Shown piece by piece: positions 1 through 5,741 of a stretch of DNA of 10,180 nucleotides. Position 1 is the first letter of the stretch, and every line of letters begins with the position of its first letter. Under the pieces are notes generated by a model. That model made no database searches. It had not been told where the DNA came from and saw only the letters and a list, made by a program, of their open reading frames with translations. Origin of the DNA: Ruminococcaceae bacterium UBA4306 (GTDB taxonomy: Bacteria; Bacillota; Clostridia; Oscillospirales; Acutalibacteraceae); contig DGUQ01000040.1 in assembly GCA_002394725.1 (NCBI GenBank), positions 1-10,180 of the forward strand. Direction: 5' to 3'. The position numbers and the translations under genes are program-made.

Positions 1-138
1 GAGCTGGGTAAGACCGGCAACGGCGGTACGACCGTATCCGAGGATGAAAAGAGTATCAACACCATCAAGCAGTACGCGCGCAACCACCCCGGGGAGGGTA
101 AGTACAGCGTGATACTCGATGATGAGGAAGAATCATAA
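1..138 (+). CDS. C-terminal fragment of an unrecognised protein
   Basis: Frame 1 is open from the first base to a TAA at 136-138, giving the last 45 residues of a protein whose start lies outside the window. The tail is hydrophilic. It has a Gly/Thr-rich opening (ELGKTGNGGTTVSEDEK), a middle with Tyr, Arg and Lys, and a strongly acidic end (ILDDEEES). I see no membrane segment and no motif that identifies a family. Codon use resembles the downstream genes, and a hairpin 17 bases after the stop supports this being the true end of a transcribed gene. Being separated from mraZ by more than 550 bases, a terminator-like hairpin and a new promoter, it is probably not part of the dcw operon. No function is assigned. 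Confidence 0.6.
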   Translation, partial: ELGKTGNGGTTVSEDEKSINTIKQYARNHPGEGKYSVILDDEEES

Positions 139-154
139 AAATATCGATTAAGCC

Positions 155-182
155 AAGGCTCTCGCAGAAATGCGGGGGCCTT
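155..182 (+). terminator. Terminator-like hairpin after the upstream gene
   Basis: Positions 155-165 pair with 172-182 over 11 consecutive base pairs, two of them G-U, around a 6-nt loop (AGAAAT). The stem ends in CCTT and is followed by AATTAG rather than a clean run of T. It therefore looks like a rho-independent terminator with a weak U tract. Its place just after the stop at 138 supports the reading. Confidence 0.6.
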
Positions 183-187
183 AATTA

Positions 188-250
188 GTGAGGAGTGAGG
201 AGTTAGGAGTTAGGAGTGAGGAGTGAGGAGTGAGGAGTGAGGAGTGAGGA
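188..250. repeat. Tandem heptamer array (GTGAGGA/GTTAGGA), nine units
   Basis: Nine back-to-back 7-bp units run from 188 to 250: seven are GTGAGGA and two adjacent ones (202-215) are GTTAGGA. The only variation is G or T at the third base. The array sits between the terminator of the upstream gene and the MITE-like element. Intergenic heptamer arrays of this sort are known in several bacterial lineages and can change copy number by slippage. There are no spacers, so it is not a CRISPR array. Confidence 0.9.
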
Positions 251-273
251 GTTGTCGAACGCTGAAACGTTTA

Positions 274-404
274 TTGTAGGGTACGGCGCTTGCCGACGTA
301 CCGAGAATGACGGGTGTTTCCTGTATCGAAAACGTCAGATAGGAAATAAACGATCCAGCCATGCGGTACGTCGAACACGCGTGTTCAAATGCCGTACCCT
401 ACAA
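274..404. mobile_element. MITE-like element with modular terminal inverted repeats
   Basis: TTGTAGGGTACGGC at 274-287 is matched exactly in inverted orientation at 391-404. Internal to these, CGACGTACCG at 294-303 is matched by its reverse complement at 364-373. Each end is thus a two-part module that can also fold on itself (GGTACG 280-285 with CGTACC 297-302; GGTACG 365-370 with CGTACC 393-398). The right end encloses a perfect 14-bp palindrome, GAACACGCGTGTTC (373-386). The centre carries another imperfect stem (TTTCC 317-321 and TATC 324-327 with GATA 338-341 and GGAAA 342-346). There is no transposase or credible ORF inside. A non-autonomous transposable element is the best reading; a structured RNA or repeated intergenic palindrome is possible. 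I see no clear target-site duplication. Confidence 0.6.
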
Positions 405-593
405 ATCCGTTGCAACGTCCCGAAACCCTTCCGCTACATGTCACCCAAATGCGGAGCATTGCTCATCCCTGCGTCTTTCCGTATGGGTGCGATGAACCGT
501 CTGATCCACCACATCTTGATCCCTCGCAAAAACATATACAAAGATATTGGTGAAAAATTTGTAAAATTTATGATAAAAATGTTACAGATTCCC
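405..593. other. Gene-free stretch before the mraZ promoter
   Basis: This interval follows the inverted-repeat element and leads to the mraZ promoter. No open frame in it has a ribosome binding site or a recognisable protein. The second half (about 530-590) becomes very A/T rich, with A and T tracts just upstream of the promoter that could act as an UP element. A weaker promoter-like pair (TTGGTG 547-552, 16-bp gap, TATGAT 569-574) is also present, but I would not rely on it. Confidence 0.5.
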
Positions 594-622
594 TTGATTT
601 TATTTGTATCATAGTATATAAT
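594..622 (+). promoter_or_regulatory. Sigma-A type promoter for mraZ and the dcw cluster
   Basis: TTGATT at 594-599 and a perfect TATAAT at 617-622 are separated by the optimal 17 bp. Transcription would start near 629-630, leaving a leader of roughly 66 nt before the mraZ start codon. A/T-rich sequence lies upstream. This is the best promoter match I found in the window. It sits immediately before the periodic repeats taken to be the MraZ operator. Confidence 0.8.
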
Positions 623-630
623 AGTTTCGT

Positions 631-670
631 TGGTGGCGTTTAGTGTCATTTTGTGACATATAATGTCCGA
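631..670 (+). promoter_or_regulatory. Probable MraZ operator: four direct repeats at 10-bp spacing
   Basis: Four blocks begin at 631, 641, 651 and 661: TGGTGGC, TAGTGTC, TTGTGAC and TAATGTC. They fit TNGTGNC with one deviation (A for G in the last block), and T1, T4, G5 and C7 are invariant. MraZ proteins are known to bind short direct repeats with a 10-bp period in front of their own gene (TGGGN boxes in E. coli, AAAGTG-type boxes in Mollicutes). The GTG core, the number of copies and the spacing match that pattern. The array starts at about the predicted transcription start, so a bound MraZ ring would obstruct initiation or early elongation. Autoregulation is inferred. Confidence 0.75.
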
Positions 671-695
671 TAATTACCAAAAAGGAGGCGGCAGA

Positions 696-1115
696 ATGTT
701 TTTAGGTACCAGCGATCATCATCTCGACAGCAAGGGCAGAGTCATTCTGCCGACCGATTTCAGAGAACAGCTCGGCGAGAGCTTTTACATCACCATGGGC
801 TTCAACCGATGCGCACAGGTGATGAGTGTTGACGAGTTCGATCGTCTGCGTGAGCAGATCCGTCAGCTGCCTGCCGATAAGGCGCTCTCGCTCCAATACC
901 TGCTGATCTCTCCGGCAAAGCTCGTCAGCCCCAACTCTCAGGGCAGGATCATCATTCCGCAAAAGCTCCGTGAGGATGCCGGACTCAGCGCCGACGTCAC
1001 CGTAGTCGGTATGGATTCTCGCATTGAGATCTGGGATAAGGCGACCTTTGACGTCTTTATGGAACAGCAAAAGCAGGCTTCCGTGCAAGAAGCGCTCGAA
1101 CTGCTGCGCTTATAA
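696..1115 (+). CDS. mraZ: MraZ, transcriptional regulator of the dcw cluster
   Basis: A 139-residue protein, close to the usual length of about 143. MraZ is a nucleoid-associated DNA-binding protein that forms a ring-shaped oligomer and represses its own operon. It has two tandem SpoVT/AbrB-like halves, each with the family signature: DSKGRVILP at residues 11-19 and NSQGRIIIP at 80-88. The second has Asn in place of the usual Asp. The start is placed at ATG 696, not the in-frame ATG at 663. AAAGGAGG at 681-688 lies 7 nt before 696, MFLGTSDHHLDSKGR is the typical N-terminus, and the upstream ATG falls inside the fourth operator repeat. It is the first gene after the strong promoter and is followed by rsmH, the standard pairing. 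Confidence 0.96.
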   Translation: MFLGTSDHHLDSKGRVILPTDFREQLGESFYITMGFNRCAQVMSVDEFDRLREQIRQLPADKALSLQYLLISPAKLVSPNSQGRIIIPQKLREDAGLSADVTVVGMDSRIEIWDKATFDVFMEQQKQASVQEALELLRL

Positions 1116-1221
1116 TACATTGCCGCAGCCCCGAGCATAGACGTTCGGTCAAGCAATTAGTAGCAGCAACGCTTTTGAACCAATGAAATGAATCTATCCT
1201 ATTGAAAGTGAGTGTCTGCGC

Positions 1222-2145
1222 ATGGAGTTCAACCATGTTTCCGTACTGCTGAAGGAAGCGGTCGATAGCTTGAATATCCGTGAAGACGGTATCTATGTGG
1301 ACGGCACTGCCGGCGGCGGCGGACACTCTGCGGCGATCCTCTCGCGTTTGACGAAGGGAACGCTGTACAGCATCGATCAGGATCCCGACGCGATCGCGAC
1401 CGTCACCGAGCGTTTTCGCGGTGACAGCCGTTCGCGTATCATCGAGGGCAACTTCGGCGATATGAGCCGACTCCTGCGTGATGTCGGGGTCGACGCCGTA
1501 GACGGTGTGCTCCTCGATATCGGTGTATCGTCCCATCAGCTCGACGAAGGCGCCCGGGGCTTCTCCTATCACGCGGACGCGCCGCTGGATATGCGCATGA
1601 GCCAAAGCGGTGAGACTGCCGCCGATCTGGTCAACACCCTTTCGGTCGGTGAGCTCAGCCGCATCCTCTCGCTCTACGGAGAGGAAAAGTACGCCTATTC
1701 CATCGCCAAGGGGATCGCGCGATACCGTGAGACAAAGCGGATCGAAACGACCACGGAGCTGGCGGATATCATCAAGGACAACGTACCGCAGAAGGCGCGT
1801 CGGGACGGACATCCCGCTCGTAAATCCTTTCAGGCGATCCGTATCGCGGTCAATCACGAGCTCGATGTGCTTGAAAGCGGCCTACAAGGCGCTTTTGAGC
1901 TGCTCAATAAGGGTGGACGGCTCAGCGTCATCACCTTTCATTCGCTGGAGGATCGTATCGTTAAGCAATTTATGCGCGATAAAGCGCAGGGCTGTACCTG
2001 CCCGAAGGACTTTCCCGTGTGCGTTTGCGGCAAAAAACCGCAGGTCAAGATCATCACGCGCAAGCCGATTTGTCCCACTGACGAGGAAAACGAGCGCAAT
2101 CCGAGGGCTCGCTCGGCAAAGCTGAGAGTCTGCGAAAAGCTCTGA
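1222..2145 (+). CDS. rsmH: 16S rRNA (cytosine-1402-N4)-methyltransferase RsmH (MraW)
   Basis: A 307-residue class I SAM-dependent methyltransferase that modifies N4 of C1402 in the decoding centre of 16S rRNA. The start HVSVLLKEAVDSL and the SAM-binding loop YVDGTAGGGGHS (residues 25-36) are diagnostic. So are LLDIGVSSHQLDEGARGFS (97-115) with DMRM (123-126), HPARKSFQAIRIAVN (197-211) and VITFHSLEDRIVK (236-248). Near the C-terminus four cysteines (258, 260, 267, 269) form a CxC...CxC cluster, as in many Firmicute homologues, possibly for metal binding. The start ATG is preceded by AAAGTGAG around 1205-1212, a moderate ribosome binding site. It lies 106 bp after mraZ with no clear terminator between, so cotranscription is likely. 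Confidence 0.97.
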   Translation: MEFNHVSVLLKEAVDSLNIREDGIYVDGTAGGGGHSAAILSRLTKGTLYSIDQDPDAIATVTERFRGDSRSRIIEGNFGDMSRLLRDVGVDAVDGVLLDIGVSSHQLDEGARGFSYHADAPLDMRMSQSGETAADLVNTLSVGELSRILSLYGEEKYAYSIAKGIARYRETKRIETTTELADIIKDNVPQKARRDGHPARKSFQAIRIAVNHELDVLESGLQGAFELLNKGGRLSVITFHSLEDRIVKQFMRDKAQGCTCPKDFPVCVCGKKPQVKIITRKPICPTDEENERNPRARSAKLRVCEKL

Positions 2146-2494
2146 GTTCAACTATATTTCCCTATCGGAAGTATAAGAAAAATATTCTGGCAAAATGAGC
2201 AAATTCATCATGTTTCCGTTCCATATTTGTACAGTTTCACTATGGACATCGGCGACAGTATATAGTAAAATAATAACAAGATTGTAATAATTGTTCTACA
2301 CAAGAAATTGTGATGAGATCTGCTGTTCAACACATTATCCTGTGAATTCGGACGCAATATGTCACAATTTCGGTTAAAATTAGATTACAGAATCATTACA
2401 GTCGATTATTCGGATATCTACATTCATTTATATAGAAACAGAAACAGAAACCAAAGTGCTTGAAACGCACGCATCGATTTGATTGGGGTGCAAA
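2146..2494 (+). other. 349-bp AT-rich intergenic region before ftsL
   Basis: No coding region is visible. The stretch is much richer in A/T than its neighbours and probably carries an internal promoter. One candidate is TTTCAC at 2235-2240 with TATATA at 2259-2264 (18-bp gap); another is TATATA at 2429-2434 with a poor -35. A 10-bp inverted repeat, GAAATTGTGA at 2304-2313 and TCACAATTTC at 2362-2371, encloses 48 bp. A small hairpin (CACAA 2299-2303 with TTGTG 2308-2312) overlaps its left arm. None of these is strong enough to call individually. I see no riboswitch or T-box hallmark. Confidence 0.45.
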
Positions 2495-3052
2495 ATGGCT
2501 TACTATTCGAGTAGCAGCAGCGCCTATGACTTCACTCTTTTTGAAGAAGCGTTTGATTCTTCCGAGAGAATGAGAGCGAAGGCGGAGGACAGTTCCGCCG
2601 CGGAGGACGGCGGCACACAACGGAATAAGAGCAGAAGCGAGGAGCGCCGTGCCGAGTCACAAGCGAAGATCAAGCGGATGCGCAGACGCAAGTCCAATAT
2701 CGCGCGCATCGTGATCGGCGTCGTGTTCGGTATCGCCGTCGCGTTCATCGTCGCTTCCATTATTCACGGACAGGTTCAGCTGACCGAGCTCAATCAGGAG
2801 ATTTCGGAGGCGAAGGCGCAGCTGGCAGAGCAGCAGAGTGTGTACACACAGCTGGAGATGAAGGTAGACTCTTCCATCTCCACTACCGTAGTGGAGGACT
2901 ACGCGAAAAACAACCTCAAAATGAGCAAAGCGACCAACTCCCAGAAGGAGTTTATACAGCTTTCCGACAGCGATAAGGCAGAGGTCACTCTCAGCAAGGA
3001 CAAGAATATTTTTGAGACGATTGCAGAGGCGGTTTCTTCCTTATGGTCATGA
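2495..3052 (+). CDS. ftsL: FtsL-like bitopic cell division protein
   Basis: A 185-residue protein with the classic FtsL architecture. It has a hydrophilic cytoplasmic N-terminus of about 68 residues, ending in a very basic stretch (KIKRMRRRK, 58-66). One transmembrane helix follows (about 69-91), then a coiled coil (about 93-125, with regular Leu, Gln and Glu) and a short extracytoplasmic tail. FtsL sequences are poorly conserved, so the call rests on topology and on its place between rsmH and the division PBP. In the divisome it would pair with a DivIC/FtsB partner and link to FtsQ and FtsW-PBP. The Ser-rich start (MAYYSSSSS) and long cytoplasmic part exceed the usual FtsL length of about 100-120. 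ATG 2495 is chosen over TTG 2483 because GGGGTG at 2485-2490 sits at ribosome-binding distance. Confidence 0.8.
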   Translation: MAYYSSSSSAYDFTLFEEAFDSSERMRAKAEDSSAAEDGGTQRNKSRSEERRAESQAKIKRMRRRKSNIARIVIGVVFGIAVAFIVASIIHGQVQLTELNQEISEAKAQLAEQQSVYTQLEMKVDSSISTTVVEDYAKNNLKMSKATNSQKEFIQLSDSDKAEVTLSKDKNIFETIAEAVSSLWS

Positions 3053-3092
3053 TTTGGTATATATTGAAAGCGTTTGAATAGAATGTAGATGA

Positions 3093-3132
3093 GATAAGAG
3101 TTGAGATTTGTCTTAACTCTTATTCGTGTTTT
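3093..3132 (+). terminator. Terminator-like hairpin between ftsL and the PBP gene
   Basis: Positions 3093-3106 pair with 3111-3124 as 14 consecutive base pairs including two G-U pairs, around a 4-nt loop (TTTG). A TTTT run at 3129-3132 follows four bases after the stem. The stem is A/T-rich but long, and it begins 41 bases after the ftsL stop. It should terminate or attenuate transcription in the middle of the cluster. Confidence 0.65.
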
Positions 3133-3282
3133 ATAGAATATTGATTGTTGTATGCCGCGGCAGCGTTCGGCGCTCCGAAATCGGTCAAATTCCGTCAAAA
3201 ATCGGAGCAAATCGCTGCATAATTCAGATCAGTCGAACGACGCGAATCGTTTGACTCTCTATGGAGAAAGGAGAAATCGCTT
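3133..3282 (+). other. Leader region of the PBP gene
   Basis: If the preceding hairpin terminates, the PBP gene needs its own promoter here, but no convincing -35/-10 pair is visible. A CATAAT at 3218-3223 is a possible -10 without a good -35. An inverted repeat, GCTCCGA 3172-3178 with TCGGAGC 3202-3208, encloses loosely repeated TCGGTCAAAT and TCCGTCAAAA at 3181 and 3191. The ribosome binding site GAAAGGAG at 3266-3273 precedes the start at 3283. Confidence 0.4.
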
Positions 3283-5607
3283 ATGGGTGCTAACCAAAAG
3301 CTCAGAAGAAGAACCGTATGGCTTTTGATTATTATCTTGGCGGTTGGATTCGGCGCTGTCATTACCCGACTGGCATTCCTGCAGCTGGTACAGGGCGAAG
3401 AACTCCAGCGCAGAGCGATTGAACAGCAGCTTTCGGATACCCCCGTATCCGCAAAGCGCGGTACGATATATGACACCAAGGGCAAGATCCTCGCCCAGTC
3501 CGCCTCCGTGTGGCAGGTGGTCATGGCGCCGGCGTATTTTGACGACGGTACCGAGGGAGAGGAACAGCGCCGCTTTGTCGCAAAGCGCCTTCATGAGATC
3601 TTAGGCGTGGATGAAAACGAGACCTATGAGGAAACCACGCAGAACACCTACTATGTCTCTGTCAAGCGCAAGGTGGAGACCTCGGAGAAGGAGCAGATCA
3701 TCGAGCTGCAAAACGAGCTCTCCGAAAAGTACCAGAAGGCAGGTATCATCTCCCTGCTCGACGACTATAAGCGCTACTATCCCTACAGCGACCTCGCGTC
3801 ATCGGTCATCGGCTTCACCGGTTCCGAGGATCAGGGTCTGTCGGGCGTTGAGTATCAATACAACGATTATCTGTCCGGCACGCCCGGCAGGATCGTATCG
3901 GCGCAGAACGGCGTCCAGACGGAAATGCCCTTCGACTATAACCAGAACATCGGTGCGATCGACGGCAGCTCCATCGTGCTCACGATCGACGAGACCGTTC
4001 AGAGTATCGTTGAAAAGTACATGAAGCAGGCTGTTATCGATCATGATGTACATGAGCGCGGCGTTTGTATCGTGATGGACGTCAACAACGGCGAGATCCT
4101 CGCGATGGCTTCCGTCAACGGCTTTGACCTGAACAAACCCTATTCCATCAGCGATGACCAGCAAAAGGAGATCGACGCGATCAACACCGATTACCTCATC
4201 AAGCACGATTATATCGAAGAGGGCGTCGACCCCTACAAGCTCAGCGAATCGCAAAAGAATGAGCTGATCGAAAAGGCAAAGGCGGAGGCGAACAGCGCGG
4301 CGCTGGCAAGGAACTGGCGTAACAAGGCGATCTCCGACACCTACTATCCCGGTTCGGTTTTCAAGATGGTCACCCTGTCGATGGCATTACAGGAGGGCGT
4401 TGTCAACAAGGACAGCCGCTTTAACTGCTCGGGCGCGTTCCAGCTGTATAACGATACCATCCACTGTCATAACACCGCCGGTCACGGCTCCCAGACCTAT
4501 CAGGAATGTCTGTGGAACTCCTGCAACCCCGGCTTCATCCAGATCGGACAGCTGGTCGGCAAGGAGAAATTCTGGGATTACTATCAGGCGTTTGGCTTCT
4601 CCGACAAAACAGGCATCGATCTGCCCGGTGAATCCGACGACCAGTTCTTTGTTCACGACGGCGTAGAGGGCAATATGCTCGACACCGACTTGGCGGTTGC
4701 CTCCTTCGGTCAGAACTTCTCGATCACCCCGATCCAGATGATCACCGCCGCGAGCGCGGTATCCAACGGCGGCAAGATCGTACAGCCCCATGTCGTCAAA
4801 CAGATCCTTGATTCCAACGGCAAGGTCGTCAAAAATACCTCCACCGAGACAAAGCGTCAGGTCATCTCCGAATCCGTATCCAAAGAGATGTGCGGTATCT
4901 TGGAGGAGAACGCGACCACAGGCTCCGGTAAAAACGGCTATGTCGCCGGTTACCGCGTCGGCGGTAAGACGGGTACATCCGAGAAGCTGATCGACGTCAA
5001 CGACGACGGCGCGGATGACTATATCGCGTCCTTCTGCGGCTTTGCTCCCGCGAACAATCCGCAGTACGCGGCGCTGGTATTCTTTGACGCTCCTCTGGGC
5101 GGCAGCTATTACGGCTCCGAGGTAGCGGCTCCCGTTTTCGCGAGCATCATGAGCGAGGTACTGCCGTATCTTGACGTCGCCGCGCAGTATACCGATGAAG
5201 AGATGAGCAACATCGATACCGCCGCCGGTTCCTACACCGGACAGAGCATCGAGGACGCCACCAAGGCGGCTGAGGCGGACGGCTTCAGCGTGACGGTCAA
5301 GGGCGAGGGCTCGACGGTCATTTCTCAGAGCCCTGCTACCGGCGCGTCGATCCCGACGGGCGGTACCATCGTCCTGTATACCGATCAGAGCGCGTCCACC
5401 GATAAGGTCACGGTTCCGAACTTTGTCGGACTGAGCGTATCGGAGGTCAACGGCGTTGCCGCGTCGAACAACCTGAACGTCAGCATGACGGGTATGGTAT
5501 CCTCCTCGGACGGCACTTCTACCTCACAGAGTATCCCCGAGGGAAATCAGGTCGCGCCGGGTACGGTCATCACCGTCACGTTCAGCAGCAGCGGCATAGC
5601 AGATTAG
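3283..5607 (+). CDS. Class B penicillin-binding protein with PASTA domains (FtsI/SpoVD type)
   Basis: A 774-residue D,D-transpeptidase that cross-links peptidoglycan, probably at the septum with FtsW. It has a basic N-terminus and one membrane anchor (about 12-35), then a PBP dimerisation region (about 50-215, with AKRGTIYDTKGKILA at 57-71). In the transpeptidase domain all three catalytic motifs are present: SVFK with nucleophile S358 and K361, SCN at 413-415, and KTGT at 562-565. Two PASTA repeats close the protein (about 647-701 and 708-768). Between the NGEILAMAS segment (269-277) and SVFK there is a charged stretch at about 281-345, longer than the compact FPNFDPN linker common in this family. 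It is the only PBP between ftsL and mraY, so it may serve vegetative division, sporulation or both; I therefore leave the symbol blank. A strong ribosome binding site precedes ATG 3283. Confidence 0.95.
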   Translation: MGANQKLRRRTVWLLIIILAVGFGAVITRLAFLQLVQGEELQRRAIEQQLSDTPVSAKRGTIYDTKGKILAQSASVWQVVMAPAYFDDGTEGEEQRRFVAKRLHEILGVDENETYEETTQNTYYVSVKRKVETSEKEQIIELQNELSEKYQKAGIISLLDDYKRYYPYSDLASSVIGFTGSEDQGLSGVEYQYNDYLSGTPGRIVSAQNGVQTEMPFDYNQNIGAIDGSSIVLTIDETVQSIVEKYMKQAVIDHDVHERGVCIVMDVNNGEILAMASVNGFDLNKPYSISDDQQKEIDAINTDYLIKHDYIEEGVDPYKLSESQKNELIEKAKAEANSAALARNWRNKAISDTYYPGSVFKMVTLSMALQEGVVNKDSRFNCSGAFQLYNDTIHCHNTAGHGSQTYQECLWNSCNPGFIQIGQLVGKEKFWDYYQAFGFSDKTGIDLPGESDDQFFVHDGVEGNMLDTDLAVASFGQNFSITPIQMITAASAVSNGGKIVQPHVVKQILDSNGKVVKNTSTETKRQVISESVSKEMCGILEENATTGSGKNGYVAGYRVGGKTGTSEKLIDVNDDGADDYIASFCGFAPANNPQYAALVFFDAPLGGSYYGSEVAAPVFASIMSEVLPYLDVAAQYTDEEMSNIDTAAGSYTGQSIEDATKAAEADGFSVTVKGEGSTVISQSPATGASIPTGGTIVLYTDQSASTDKVTVPNFVGLSVSEVNGVAASNNLNVSMTGMVSSSDGTSTSQSIPEGNQVAPGTVITVTFSSSGIAD

Positions 5608-5741
5608 TGACGCGCGTCATTATCATTTTTGACTACAACGTTATCGAGTCGACAGATCAGCGTTGGTTATGTTATCTGCCGACTCTTTCCTCAGAGGGCA
5701 CGTTCTCTCTGAGCTATCATCAAAACAAATGAGGTGTAAAA
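5608..5741 (+). other. PBP-mraY spacer with palindrome and two hairpins
   Basis: A perfect 12-bp palindrome, TGACGCGCGTCA (5608-5619), abuts the PBP stop. A larger stem follows (5646-5657 with 5674-5685, 11 pairs with one A-C mismatch, 16-nt loop), ending in CTCTTTCC. Then a 7-bp stem (5690-5696 with 5707-5713) ends 18 nt before the mraY ribosome binding site. TTGACT at 5629-5634 resembles a -35 box but has no acceptable -10 at 16-18 bp. The larger stem could be a weak terminator or attenuator. Confidence 0.45.

Noticed and set aside
188..250. CRISPR array
   Set aside because: The units are 7 bp, back to back and without unique spacers, and there are no cas genes. The same applies to the arrays near murG.
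237..614. Open frame of 125 codons across the repeat and inverted-repeat region
   Set aside because: It is assembled from the heptamer array, the MITE-like element and AT-rich promoter DNA. The start has GAGGAG upstream only because the array provides it, and the translation has no recognisable domain.
663..695. Upstream ATG extending mraZ by 11 codons
   Set aside because: It lies within the fourth operator repeat and lacks a ribosome binding site, while AAAGGAGG is ideally placed for ATG 696. The extension is not part of the MraZ family.
1057..1857. Long open frame on the - strand opposite rsmH
   Set aside because: It is antisense to a fully conserved RsmH and its translation matches nothing I recognise. 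Codon bias in the real gene explains the long opposing frame.
5629..5657. Promoter with TTGACT -35 before mraY
   Set aside because: No sequence at 16-18 bp downstream resembles TATAAT, and the region is occupied by a stem.
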